Positions 11,186-22,477 of a stretch of 64,000 bases of DNA are shown one piece after another. Position numbers and translations under genes: made by a program. The stretch is taken from the NCBI GenBank assembly GCA_928212115.1, contig CAKMRJ010000001.1, positions 363,152,332 through 363,216,331 on the forward strand, given 5' to 3'. Within the stretch, counting starts at the first letter, position 1; the number at the start of each line of letters is the position of its first letter. The notes beneath the pieces were generated by a model. It searched no databases and had not been told where the DNA came from. It saw only the letters and a program-made list of their open reading frames with translations. The DNA is from Lactuca virosa (taxonomy: Eukaryota > Streptophyta > Magnoliopsida > Asterales > Asteraceae).

Positions 11186-11640
11186 TAAAAACGATCATCG
11201 ACCGATCCAACATTGGCCTACACACCCTGTTCATGAGATCCATGAATGTTGTTGGGGCATTGGTGAGCCCAAATGGCATCAACACAAACTCGTAGTGCCC
11301 ATACCGGGTCCTGAAAGCTGTCTTCAGTATATCCTCATCCTAAATCCTCATCTAATGGTACCCCGACCGAAGATCAATCTTGGAACACCAAGATGCACCC
11401 TGCAGCTGATCGAACAAATCATCGATCCTCAAGAGCGGATAACAGTTTTTCACCGTTAGCTTGTTCATCTCCCGATAATCAATACACATCCTATGTGACC
11501 CATCCTTCTTTTTCACGAACAAGATCGGTGATCCTCACAGGAACTGCTCGGACGAATAAACCCTCGGTCTAGAAGCTCCTGAAGCTGCATTGACAGCTCC
11601 TGCATCTCGAGCGGAGCTAGCCGGTACCGTGCCTTGGTTA
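11186..11640 (-). pseudogene. Element A RT palm, broken
   Basis: The RT core is recognisable (FVKKKDGS, MCIDYRE, FIDDILVYSKT) but has several stops, including a CAT-TAG where HQ is usual. Directly after the FIDDILVYSKT active-site motif (around 11170-11190) about 55 bases of the usual sequence are missing, which joins the palm to the thumb in another frame. Confidence 0.75.
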
Positions 11641-12215
11641 TCAGAGTGACACCGACACCAAATCAATGTGAAACTCCACTTGCCTCTCCGGAGGCACACC
11701 TGGCAACTCATCGGGAAAGACATCTCGAAAATCTCGTACAACTGGTACACTACCCAAATATGTTGTGGGCTCAAACCTCGTATCCGTGATATACGCCAAA
11801 AATCCCGAACAACCCTGATGGAGAAGTCTCCTAGCCCTCATAGCTGAACAGAGGGTTGGCCCCTGCGAGTTCCTCTCCCCATGAATAACCAGTTCTCCCC
11901 CACTTGGGGTTCGAACTCTCACCAGCTGGCGCTCGCAATCAATCATGGCCCCATTGGCCCCGGACCAGTCCATCCCAATGATCACCTTCAGTCCTCGCAA
12001 CGGTATCGGTACTAGATCAACCCGAAACCTCTCACCAAACACATCCAGGACACAATCCCGATATACCCTCACAATAATCACGGTGCATCCATCCGCAATC
12101 TCCACCTCCAGCGGGGAATCCAGAGTCCCTGGAGTATCCCGGAACTTCTTACTAAGCGTAAGAGATACGAACGATTGGGTAGCTCCCGAATCAAAAATAA
12201 CATGAGTTGGCATAT
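11641..12215 (-). CDS. Element A protease and protease-RT linker
   Basis: Minus strand encodes VIFDSGATQSFVS, the aspartic protease active site (D-S-G), then VIIGMDWSGANGAMIDCE and the linker DELPGVPPERQVEFHIDL. The frame ends at 11641. In the unspliced DNA this frame is offset from gag. Removing the 89-base candidate intron at 12216-12304 puts protease in the gag frame. The protease would process the Gag-Pol polyprotein in the particle. Confidence 0.75.
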
Positions 12216-12304
12216 CTTTGAACAAAAAGGTCCATATATAGGTGCACATAGGTATACATATAAGTATAATCAAATAATATCAAACAAGAAAATAGATTAC
12301 GTAC
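12216..12304 (-). other. Candidate gag-protease intron of element A (89 bases)
   Basis: Minus strand: donor GTACGT after ...GTGGCTG, acceptor TTGTTCAAAG before ATATGCC, AT-rich interior, phase 1. Without splicing the gag frame ends at a TAA (12297-12299) two codons into the segment. With splicing, gag and protease are in one frame. Element D has continuous coding sequence at the same place and no insert. Confidence 0.55.
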
Positions 12305-13530
12305 CAGCCACGACGTCTGGTGCAGCTCGAGCCTCCTCTGTGGTCAGCTGAATTGCACGACTCTTCACCGCAGGAGCTTCCGCCTTGGCAGGGCGGTCAT
12401 CTGTGATCCTTATTGTGGCGGGCGCAGGCACCGCCACTGCTCCTCCTCCTCCCTGCGACCTCGGACACTCGGCCCGTTTATGGCCGGTCTGGTTGCAGTG
12501 GAAACAAATCAAGCCCTTCTTGGGGCAATCCCTTCTCATGTGACCCGACTGGCCACACGCGTAACATCCCGAGCCTGCCGCCCGACAAGCCCTACTGTGC
12601 GGCTTACCGCACTTGTCGCACCAGCCCCGTACCTGCTGGCCCCTACCAGAAGAATCATAGGTCTTAGGATTTTTAGCCTAACCTACAGTTGTCTAACCCT
12701 GCTCTGGCTTCCGCTTGGTGCGAAGCTCCAACTCCATCTCCCGCTCTCGGGCCTTCTCCACCATCTCATTTAGGGTTTTGCACCGTGAAAAGCTCACGAA
12801 CTCACGGATATCATCCGTAAGCATGGAATGATACCTCGCCCTCCTCATATCCTCATCCACAGTATACTGCGGAATCAATAGTGCTCGCTCCCAAAACTTG
12901 GCGGTGATCTCCGTCACAATGTCGGTGGTCTGCTGCAGCTCATGAAACTCCCTCACTAGTCGTTTCACCTCAATAGATGGTGCAAACTCCAAATCAAAAT
13001 GCCTGAAACTCCTCCCATGTCATCCCTGCCACTCCAGCTGCCCCTACCTGACTGGTCACCTCTCCCCACCAGTCCCGGGCTCAGTCCCTCAGCATACACG
13101 AAGCAAATCCCACCTTTGCCGCATCAGAGCAAGAGCTTGTGCGATGGGCGTTCTCCATGTCTACCACCCAACGTCGGCTAAATATGGGGTCCCAGACCCC
13201 GAAGAACTCTGGTGCCCCATACGCCTTGAACTCCCGGAACAAGGGAGTTTGGGCCCCGACCTGGCCCACAACAATCTCGGCTCTAAACAACCTGAGCCGC
13301 TCCTCCATGATCTCCATCACCCCTTCCTTGACTGTCCCAAAAAGCACTGGGGTAGTGTCAAGGATGCCCCTCGTAACCTCGGCTACACTAAGCTCGCGCA
13401 GCCTCTTGTCAATGGACTCGGGTACCGTCGCCCGACCCAGATCCGGATCCTGATCCCAATCCTGATCCCCCCTGCTCCAAATCCTGTCACCACCATCCTG
13501 ATAAGACAGAATGATCAATATAATCAAAAA
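12305..13530 (-). pseudogene. Element A gag
   Basis: Minus strand: N-terminal region (13081-13527) with FKAYGAPEFFGVWDP, then capsid sequence EFAPSIEVKRLVREFHELQQ and FVSFSRCKTLNEMVEKARE, then two CCHC zinc knuckles, the second being CFHCNQTGHKRAEC. The two main frames are offset near 13000-13080, so at least one frameshift exists. Gag forms the particle and binds RNA. It ends with the conserved TTEEARAAPDVV just before the candidate intron. Confidence 0.8.
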
Positions 13531-14169
13531 TGTGATCCTCCCACACCGGTTCTCCTTAGAGATTCCAGATCTAACATCAGTTCGGGTACAGGTGCTGTGC
13601 TTTCAGTAGTATGGGACCAATACTACCTTCCACACCTACCTGTACCTTCCCCAAAGGTCTACCTGATAACTCTAATTCGTCCCAGAACAAAACCTATCTC
13701 ACAGGCTACTGTATAACTCAAATCCTAGGCTATCCTAAGATTTGCTCAATCCCATCAAACCAGAACTCATATCAATCATAACAGGTTTCCCAATGCATGC
13801 AAATTATACACAGAACATGATCAAATAGACTTTCGAATAATAGACTCTACCCTAGGACCACAACCAGACAAGGAATAGGAAGTAAGGCCAAATCAATCAT
13901 TCTAAGGCTATAAGATCCTAACCGTATACAATTTTTAAAGCATACACATAGCAAAATCCATTCGACTATCATAATCCAAATATCGTTATAACATGGCTAA
14001 CATACTGGGGAAACTACTTACTTGAGCTCGGCCGATCAAGCGCATTGCACTCTCTCCTTTTTCCATTTGAAGAAGTTTTTAGCTTTTGATTTTTTTTAAA
14101 ACAATTTTAAAATTTCCTTAGTTTGAGTCCTGACACACCCGAGAGTGTGCCCCAATTCCTCAAACCAAG
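13531..14169 (-). other. Untranslated leader of element A
   Basis: About 640 bases between gag and the primer-binding site. Apart from the stem-loop, it contains no supported gene. Confidence 0.6.
13585..13646. other. Conserved leader stem-loop of element A
   Basis: An outer 9-base stem (GGTACAGGT 13585-13593 with ACCTGTACC 13638-13646) and an inner 7-base stem (GTAGTAT with ATACTAC, 13606-13626) lie between the primer site and gag. The same inner stem and flanks recur in element B at 17883-17901. Confidence 0.5.
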
Positions 14170-14181
14170 GCTCTGATACCA
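14170..14181 (-). other. Primer-binding site of element A, tRNA-iMet type
   Basis: Minus strand TGGTATCAGAGC, complementary to the 3' end of initiator methionine tRNA, three bases inside the right LTR. Confidence 0.9.
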
Positions 14182-14184
14182 ACT

Positions 14185-15994
14185 TGTAATAGCCCAAATT
14201 TCCAAATAAAATTTTCATTTTTAAATAATCAAAACATTCCCATAAAACATGAAATCTCAATGACAATTGTTTCCAAAATCCATGACATCAACATTTTATT
14301 TCAAATATAAGAGTGCCCCTATATAAAATGCCGGAGAGTGCATGTCGTGCCATCAAACGTTGCCCTTGCCCTTAGGCTCTGAACTACCTTAAACAAACAA
14401 CAAACTATAAGCTAATGCATAGTGAGTTCCCCAGAGCATACCCCACTTAATCCACATAATCATATAAACCATGCATATAAACATATAAGGATGTCGTGGG
14501 CTCCTCCCAGGGTCTTACTCCAGGATGCCATGGGCTCCCCCACATGGTCTTACACCTAAGTGCCATGGGATCCTCCCATGGTATTTACCAGGAAAGCCAT
14601 GGGCTCCCCCACATGGTCTGACATCCAAGTTCCATGGGCTCCCCCCATGGTCTTTACCTGAAAAGCCATGGGCTCCCCCACATGGTCTTACATCCAAGCG
14701 CTATGGGCTCCCCCATGGTCTTTCATGAAAATATCACATATACAACTAGCATACCACCTAGCATATAACCAACTAACATACCACATATCACTACATCAAC
14801 TAGTGTACCACATATCACAAAATGGGCCGACCTTGGTGCCTTAGACCCATTGTTATGGTGAGGAGACTCACCTGTCAAGAAATGCTGAACCGATAAGATA
14901 AGTCCCAACGCGCAACTCCAAATCAACTACCTACAACCATCATGTGACTGACTTTGTCAAAATCTCGAAATACCAAAAATACCCTCAAGGTCGAACTTGG
15001 TCAACCATGGTTAAGTGAAAGTCAACGGTCAAGGTCAACAGTCCATGTTGACCTAACTCGTCGAGTGCATCTAGCAACTCGTCGAGTTCCTTCAGTGTTC
15101 ACAAAACCAGGGAAAAACCCTAACTAACTCATTGAGTTATCTTATCAACTCGCCGAGTTCACTCTGCATACGAAAAACGGGAAAACCCGATCCAACTCGT
15201 CGAGTTCCCAGGGCAACTCGTCGAGTTTTCCCCTGTCTTAACATATTCAGCCCTTCCAGTCGAATCTAAAGCTCCAAACTACATATCCAGTCCCTTAGGA
15301 CTGAAATATCATGTAAAGTTGCTAACTTTACATGCATGCAAGGCCTCAAGAGGCTAAAACACTAAAACTAAGTTTAATAAAAGGTTTAGGTCATAGAGGA
15401 GGGCCAAGACTAGATAAAGTGGACAACTTTATGTCCATGGGGGCCTAGAGGTGTCCAGATCTGAAACCATATCCCCATGACAAGTTTAAATCCGTGAATG
15501 ACACCATTATGCACCAAAAGTGACCATCTACTTTCATAAGAGAATATCTAAGCAAATAAAGGTCAAGGTAGCAACTTTATACCTCAAGATGGTTGCCAAA
15601 ACAGATTAGATGTCAGATCTACTGCTTCTCCCTTTACTCCAACCTCTTCAAGCTCCAAGTCCCTTCACAACCACACCAAAATCACTCTCCAAAGCTCTCA
15701 CACACACTTAAGAAGGTATAAGGCTCAAACTAGGGTTTCTCTGGGCTGTAAGGACCATGAGGGAGGCTACAAATGAGCCATAAGTTCTTTCTATAGGGTA
15801 CAAACCCTGGAAATTAGGGTTTCCTTTCCAGCTTCTACTCGTCGAGTTAGGTCCTTCCAACTTGTCGAGTAGACCCTTCATCCCGCGTCCATAATGAGCC
15901 CTACTCGACGAGTTGGAGCTCCCTAACTCGTCGAGTCCCAGTGCAAAACCCTAAATATTTAGAGAAATAAATGATACCCGGAACAAGCGTTACA
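14185..15994 (-). mobile_element. Element A 5' LTR (right copy)
   Basis: 1810 bases, TG...CA on the plus strand, with the same modules as 5224-6997. First downstream dyad pair starts at 15056 and 15077. TATA reads TATAGAAA here. This LTR would drive transcription leftwards. Confidence 0.92.
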
Positions 15995-15998
15995 AAAA

Positions 15999-16488
15999 CT
16001 CTCTGACTATAGGCATATCCGAAACCGAAACCCCATTTTCTACCTGAGTGTCACCCACATACGCGAGATAACCCACACAGCCATGATGAAAAGACTGTTT
16101 AGCCCTGGAGACTGAACAAAAAGCCAAACCAAACCTGATACCCTCGCTGTAAATAATCAGTTCTCCCCCACTTGGGGTTCGAACTACTACCCGTTGACCC
16201 TCACAGTCAATCATGGCTCCAAATCTACTCAAACAGTCCATCCCTACTATCACACATACACTCCCCATAGGGATGGGAATCAAGTCGATCAGATAAGGCA
16301 CCCTAAATATCTCCAAGATAAAATTCCAAAAAACGCTCGATGTAGAAACCCCGTGCTCGTTGGCGATGGAAACTTGCAACGGACACTCCAACTCCCAAGA
16401 GACATACCAAAACTCTTACTGAAGGACTGAGACACAAAGAAGCGACTCACACCCGAGTCAAAAAGCACAAGAGTAGACAAGGAATTAA
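15999..16488 (-). pseudogene. Element B protease
   Basis: Minus strand has LVLFDSGVSRFFVSQS, the aspartic protease active site, then VIVGMDCLSRFGAMIDCE and GGELIIYSEG. A frame change occurs near 16380. It ends at VREF, where element A is inserted. The frame continues into 5223 once A and one AAAAC copy are removed. Confidence 0.75.
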
Positions 16489-16559
16489 CTAAGAAGGTAC
16501 CAGTAACGACCATAGGCATATAATAAAATAACTTGACAGAACAATTAATGAAAACATAC
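16489..16559 (-). other. Candidate gag-protease intron of element B (71 bases)
   Basis: Minus strand: donor GTATGT, acceptor CCTTCTTAG, AT-rich, phase 1, at the same position as in element A. Read through without splicing, the gag frame ends at the TAG that forms the 3' end of the segment. Its length, like that of A's, leaves remainder 2 on division by 3, so splicing is needed to join gag and protease. Confidence 0.55.
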
Positions 16560-17207
16560 TAGTAACGACATTAGGTGCCGCCCTGGCCTCCTTTGTTGTG
16601 AGCTAAAAAGCACGACCCCTAGCCTTTGGGGCCTCAACTCTCCCATGTCGTCCATCTGTAATCCTCAAAGTAGTCGGAGATGGTGCCTTCACGGGCCTAG
16701 CAACAAGCAAGGGACACTGGGCCATCACATGTCCCACCTGATCACAATGATAACAAATCTGAGTACCCAATAGAGGAGCCTGCTGACTACATTCCCTATT
16801 GAAATGCCCATCCTTTCCACATTTATGGCACCTAGTAGCTGATCGGCATGCGCCTACCTGCACTTGCCACAAGTGCGGCCCCTCTGTCTTCCTGATCGTG
16901 AAACAGCGGGCTTGAACCATTTTGCTGCAGGTTGTGGCTGAAACGGAGCATGCCTCTCCTTTCTCATTTGGATCTCAATCTCAATCTCCTGTCTCTGAGC
17001 GGCATCCTGAAGCTCGGAGAGGGTACTGTAATATTGGGTAGACACAAACTATTGAATCTCAGTATTAAGCATGCTCAAGTATCACGGCATCTGAGCCTGC
17101 TCCAAAGTAGAATAGTCAGGATAGAAAAGAGCTCTCTTTGTAAACATCTTGGTGATCTGCATCACTGACTCTGTCGTCTACTTCAACGACAGATACTCCT
17201 GAAACCA

Positions 17208-17246
<39 letters not shown>

Positions 17247-17800
17247 CCAGGGAAACATACTCTATGTGAAACATCTCCAAGAACAGCCCCCAAGTAACAG
17301 CAAGCCTATACTCAGGAGTATAAGAACCAGTAACCAGGTTCCACCAGTCCTTCGTGTCCAGACAAAGAAGGTTCAGGGCACACCTGACCTTCCAGTCCTC
17401 CGGACAGGAACAAGTGAAGAATGAACCCTCCACATCATAAATCCATCTCATAGCCACGATCAGGTCCTTGACCTAGTTGAACTCTGGCGGATTCGTGTTG
17501 CTAAAGTCCTGGTACTAGAATGACCCTCTCCCTTGAATCCCCACAGAAGCAACAGCTGCGGTAGCTGCGACATCAGCAGCCTAAGTCACATCGGCGTACT
17601 GCTCATCGAACAAATAAATCATCGCAATCTTAATAGAACCAAAAACCTCCAAGATAGCACCCCGAACACCCGTAGTCACCTCAGTGGATATAAACTCCCG
17701 AATCTCATCATAGCCTCGTCGGGCTGCCAACTCCTGATCTAGAACCTCTCGTGTACACCATACTGAAAATGAACCAAAACGCATCAGAAATGCCACAATT
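16560..17800 (-). pseudogene. Element B gag
   Basis: Two CCHC knuckles are clear on the minus strand: CHKCGKDGHFNREC and CYHCDQVGHVMAQC (16603-16850). Capsid-like sequence with WWNLVTGSYTPE lies at 17116-17457, and an N-terminal piece at 17581-17796. A TAG at about 16600-16602 replaces the CAG that A has before LTTEEA. A CT array at 17212-17243 inserts an Arg-Glu run into the capsid region. Confidence 0.75.
17212..17243. repeat. (CT)n microsatellite within B gag
   Basis: About 15 CT units in antisense to gag. On the coding strand it reads as alternating Glu and Arg. Confidence 0.9.
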
Positions 17801-18557
17801 CATACTATCACAATCATTATGGAAAGACTAAACTCTCAGGGTTTGTGACTTCCTTGCTACATGTACGGGTCCTGTGCTTTCAGTAGTACGTGTCATACTA
17901 CCTTCCACACCTACCTGTATTTGTATCAAGGGGTCGTCACTGACCACTTGATCGCAATACCCAACATCTAGGATACACATAAATCTTATACCTTTCTTAA
18001 TAATGGCTAAACCTTCCTCACGCTAGTCTACTGTAAGTTGCACTCACTCATGGAACTTCCACCGAACCTACAGCCACTCGTGCATGTTAATCATTCATAA
18101 CGTTGGATTCCATAGACAGTCGAATACTTGATTCTACCCTAAGCCCACTACTAGACAAGGAACAAGAAATAAGGTTAAATCAAACATTCGCAGGCTATAA
18201 AATCTTAGTTATGTACAAATATGATGCATACACTAAGCAACTACAGTAATGATGTCAATTCCATCTTGCATACAAGAATTTCTCCTAGGCTATCAGACAT
18301 CATAATTCAAGCAATTTTATCATGCAATACTTGAAGACCCCTACCCTACAACTAGCATGCAATTCTATCATAATCATCATAAGAAAATAACCGTGTAGGT
18401 ATCTTGGGGAATACCTCCTTGCTTTGGTTGATCGTGCACATCACATCCTTCCTTGGTTACTTTGAAAACAAATTTGAAAATAACTTTGAAAACTTTTACA
18501 GATCCTTAGTTTGAGTCTGGATTCACAAGAATACTCATCCAATTCTCTCAAACCAGG
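17801..18557 (-). other. Untranslated leader of element B
   Basis: Leader between gag and primer site. A stem-loop (GTAGTA 17883-17888 with TACTAC 17896-17901) matches the one in element A. No gene seen. Confidence 0.5.
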
Positions 18558-18569
18558 GGTCTGATACCA
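18558..18569 (-). other. Primer-binding site of element B, tRNA-iMet type, decayed
   Basis: Minus strand TGGTATCAGACC, two mismatches at most from the canonical site, three bases inside the LTR that starts at 18573. Confidence 0.75.
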
Positions 18570-18572
18570 ACT

Positions 18573-19830
18573 TGTAACATCCCAAAATCAAGGCAAAATT
18601 TTCATTTTTAAGAACCATTCCAAAATCGATAAGTTTTACAAAACAAGATCTTAAAAGTCACTATCATGAATCAGAGTATCCCAAAATCATAAAAACCATA
18701 AATAGATGATGATGTACACAATCAAATCTTAACCTTGCCCCTGTCCTTTGAAGTAAATGAAACCATAACAATCAAACTGTAAGCCAAAGCTTGGTGAGTT
18801 CCCCCAAAATACCACACACAACCAAACAGATAACAACATCCAAATATGAGCCTTCAGCATGACTGGACCGTCTCATAGGGCCTACAACTTATCTGGACCG
18901 CTCCCCGGGCCTTTGGCCTGACCCGACCGCCTCGTAGGGCCTACAGCTTGTCCAAACCACCCTGGGTATCTTGGCCTTTAGCACAAAGCATGATCGCATC
19001 AACCCAACCATAATATATCGACATATACAACAAATAAACATAAACACATATCCATCAAATACATGTACCATATAGGTCTACCAATCAATCATATAACCAA
19101 CATAACATCATCCTATATACTAGGATACATAACCTAGTGGGCCGGTATTGGTGCCTTCGACCCACGAGTACAGTGAGGAAAACTCACCTCACATTCTGAG
19201 AATAGCTAAACAAATCACTGCTCCAAATACCTCCTCTACGGATCACCTATACAAATGACAGGGACCTAATCTAAAACTACTATTAAAATTACCCAAAATG
19301 CCCTTAAGGTCAACTTGGTCAAAGATAAAAAAAATTCAAAGGTCCTCCGCAGGCTGAGTACGCCCTGCGTACTCCAAATCTACGCCCATCGTACAGAGTG
19401 GCCTGGTTGTTTACGAGATCATTTAGGACTACGCGTTGCGTACCCTCAGGTACGCTCGACGTACCCATCCAACCTCCTAATTCTTAACTAAGTGCTTAAT
19501 CCCTTAAGACCTTACATCTAAAACTCAGATCCAGTCCCCAAATAACCTGCTTAATCATAAAGTTTCCAACTTTATGACTTGCATGGCTAGGAAGTGCTCA
19601 AAATCCAAACCCTAACTTACTACCCAAAACCCACACTTCATAACTCTTACATGGATGGGAAAAAAGGACCAAGATCACATTTTTATGGCTACAAACACTT
19701 AAAAACATCTGAAAGGACATCTCATTTGGTCTAGAGTAAGCCAAACTTATATATACAAAGATTATGGGACCAAAAAGGCACAAAACAACTATCAAGATCT
19801 AATGAAATATTCATCAAGTTTAGAACTTTA
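18573..19830 (-). mobile_element. Element B 5' LTR, first part
   Basis: Begins TGTAACATCCC after the primer site and is interrupted at 19830 by element C (target CTTTA). It continues at 36785-37212. It contains dyad words at 19358, 19380, 19429 and 19450 (spacing 22 and 21), the donor-type AGGTGAGT near 19189, and imprecise GGGCC repeats near 18850-18960. Confidence 0.85.
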
Positions 19831-20329
19831 TGATGGGTGTTATGAAAAACAAATAAACTCTTAAGTGTGCATGCAACCCTAATTAATATCTATTTTTTTT
19901 CTCTAAATGAATCTATAACTATGAACATCGAATAAGAATCCTAAGGATACCAAGGTATTTTCGAAATTTAGAAATAAAGAAAGAAAACATACATTTTGAT
20001 GGAAGGTTTTGGAGCCTTTTGCTCAACTATTTAATAATTGCGCTATTACTCCCTACACTTTTAATCAACCCTATTAATCCCAAAATTAATTCCAATTAAT
20101 TTCTGATTAATTATCAATTAAATATTACTATTTCTAATTAATATATTATTCACATAATATATTAATAAATTATGTATTTCAATTTATTAATCAAATAATA
20201 AATCAACCTCTCTCTCCTAAAAACATCATGTCCAATTGATAGGTTTGAGGGCAACCCAAAAGGACTGTGCTGCTACCAATTCAAGTTTATATCAATTATA
20301 AAATATAGGCTTAAACGCCTAATCCAACA
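19831..20329 (-). mobile_element. Element C 3' LTR (left), internally deleted
   Basis: Begins TGATGGGTGTTATG and ends AATCCAACA. It is similar to the right LTR, but the stretch corresponding to 36156-36451 is missing at position 20000. Confidence 0.88.
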
Positions 20330-21101
20330 GTCTCCCACTTGGATAAGTCTGTAACTATAACTTTCAGTACAACTTCTAAACTGATCAGCAAATTGTAGCT
20401 TCCAAAAGTCGTTATCGAACTCTGACCCAGTCAGTTTTGTGTCCTAAGATAAGTGATCATATAATCCTCTGTTCTGCGAGATATCATTCAGACATGAGAC
20501 ATGGAACATAATCAATCTCATTTTCCAATACTTTGTTTCCCGATTTTTTGATTTGTAATGACAAAGAACTACTAACTGAACACATCAATTTAGTCCTGGT
20601 TGGGCCGACACTATATTTGGTGTTGAACACATCAACACCAAATCATCGAGGGGCCCAAAGATATTACTTTTCCCGTTAGGGAAAAAGGAACAGATAAACT
20701 TTGACTTATATGCTTGTACTATCTACTCACCAAATCATGTACAACAATATGTTTTATAACATCAAGTTACTGATGCGTTTACGTATTATCAATGCACAAT
20801 TGATTTGTAAACCACAACTCATATATCTCTGTTTTAAGATTATAAGATATTATCGTCTCAGAATTAATCGTGATAAATTCCATGAAGTAATTCTATGAGC
20901 GCGGGTTAATCCAATACTTAAAATCTCTATTTTCAAGTACTCATGAATGTTACAGCAAACTATTACTATATCCAAACCCTTAGACAATCTAAAATCCAAT
21001 TCATGACAGTCTTAATTCACTACTTACTCCCAAAAGTATGATCGACTATTGACGTTTGAATAATCGAATTATTCGGGAATTAAATCATGCAAAATGAAAC
21101 A
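20330..21101 (-). other. Element C polypurine tract and 3' untranslated region
   Basis: The tract (minus AAGTGGGAGAC, 20330-20340) abuts the LTR. The remaining 760 bases contain no supported coding sequence. They continue at 30433 beyond element D. Confidence 0.7.
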
Positions 21102-21917
21102 TGTAACGCCCGTGTTTCTGGGCCAGGCATTAATGATGATGTGATAGTCTAGGTTGACCTTTGTAACCCATTTTGAAATAATAAGAATGTATTATTTGAG
21201 TATTATGTATTTTATGTTTAATTGCTTAATTGTGTGGCTTAAATGAATTAAGAATAAAAATAAGCGTGAAAATGAAATGTTAGATAAACCCAATATTGAT
21301 ACATGAAGACGTAGTGGTCGTGACAAGGTTTCCGAATATATAAAGAATGCCGAAATCCGAGTTATAACGAAGAAGTTATGATCTGTCGAAGTTTCGCGAC
21401 AGAACCGGCACGACGCCGAGTGACGTAAAATATGAATTTAAGATAGAGCGATATCTAGCCTTAGTGATCTAAACGAAAGTCATAGAATATGTTTACCGAG
21501 AGCGTACATAAAAAGAACGTCTAAATCTGACTTCGTATGAGGAAGTTATGATTTTTTTGAAGTTTCGACTTAGCAGTGTACAGCCCGAAGTTCGAATATG
21601 GGATCGAGCGATATTTAGCCAAAACTTTCTAAATGAGAATCGAAGATCTCATCGATAGTAGTGCAACGACGGAAAGACAGACGAAAACGGACGTCGGATG
21701 AAGGAGTTATGAATTTCTAACGGAGTTTTCCTGTCCCGGCCTACTAAAAATAGTATATTATTAATATATTAAAAATAAAGTCAAAATTAGCCTACAAAGT
21801 CTAAATGAAAGTTGTAGATCTTTTTTTTACCTACGCGTGGAAAAAAGAACGTCGAAAACAGAGTTCGTATGCGAAAGTTATGAATTTCGGGGCGCGAAAC
21901 CCCAAGACTGTTAGAGA

Positions 21918-22048
21918 CCACGACGTGCAATCAGTGGTCATGACGTGGCATGGCTTCTGACGCCTTATGGAGCCTGACAGAGCAAGTGGACGATGACGCA
22001 TGCAATGATGTTCAAGCCCACGACGTGGAAACACTGTCCACAACGTGG
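21918..22048. promoter_or_regulatory. Two CCACGACGTGG-type dyad pairs, spacing 20
   Basis: Words start at 21918 and 21938, and at 22018 and 22038. In the 3' LTR the first pair has collapsed to one copy (about 29096) and the second is kept (29178 onward). Confidence 0.65.
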
Positions 22049-22066
22049 AAAATGAAAAATTTGCCC

Positions 22067-22074
22067 TATAAATA
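22067..22074 (+). promoter_or_regulatory. TATA box of element D 5' LTR
   Basis: CCCTATAAATAG. The 3' LTR has the identical box at 29227-29234. Confidence 0.75.
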
Positions 22075-22337
22075 GATTTGAAAGGGCAGCCGGCCAAGGT
22101 TGCTAATTCACCCTTCTCTCACCCATATTACCTCGATTTACGTGCAAAGAAGTACCCCCGAAGCCCCGGTATCATCCCGAGACCCGAAGCAAGTCCCGAG
22201 CCTGAAGATCCCGAGAAGAAAAGAGTTTCCGAGCCGAAGCTCTGCCCGCGAGAAGTCCAGTGTGTGAAGATATCCCGGATCCATCGAAGAATTTCTACTT
22301 TTAAAGTCGTAGTGCTGTCCGATCATCTTCTGATCAA

Positions 22338-22477
22338 GTGAGTGTGTAGTTACTTTCTTCTAACACATAGATATGAAGTATCTCTATAAGAATACGTGCT
22401 ATGTGTTGCATATTATCTGTTATCTGGTTTGAGTATTGAATGGATATATTATACATGATTTAAAGTTGTATATGTAT

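Larger units (their letters stand above)
5224..15994 (-). mobile_element. Element A: complete Ty3/gypsy chromovirus (Tekay-like), target duplication AAAAC
   Basis: The two LTRs are 5224-6997 and 14185-15994. The identical flanks AAAAC (5219-5223 and 15995-15999) prove insertion as a unit into B. The primer-binding site (14170-14181) lies next to the right LTR and the polypurine tract next to the left one, so transcription runs right to left. The gene order gag, protease, RT, RNase H, integrase, chromodomain-like tail is that of Ty3/gypsy. Many frameshifts, a deletion in RT after the active site and a solo LTR inside integrase make it non-autonomous. Confidence 0.93.

Noticed and set aside
13144..13716. 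190-residue plus-strand frame and others opposite gag
   Set aside because: Antisense shadows of element A gag, which has clear zinc knuckles and capsid motifs on the minus strand.
14170..14181. TGGTATCAGAGC matches as tRNA genes
   Set aside because: They are only the 12-base complement of the tRNA 3' end and sit next to LTRs, so they are primer sites, not tRNA genes.
22078..22341. 87-residue plus-strand frame repeated at 29238-29465 as a host or LTR protein
   Set aside because: It lies in the LTR just after TATA, differs in frame between the two LTR copies and has no recognisable domain; more likely untranslated leader.
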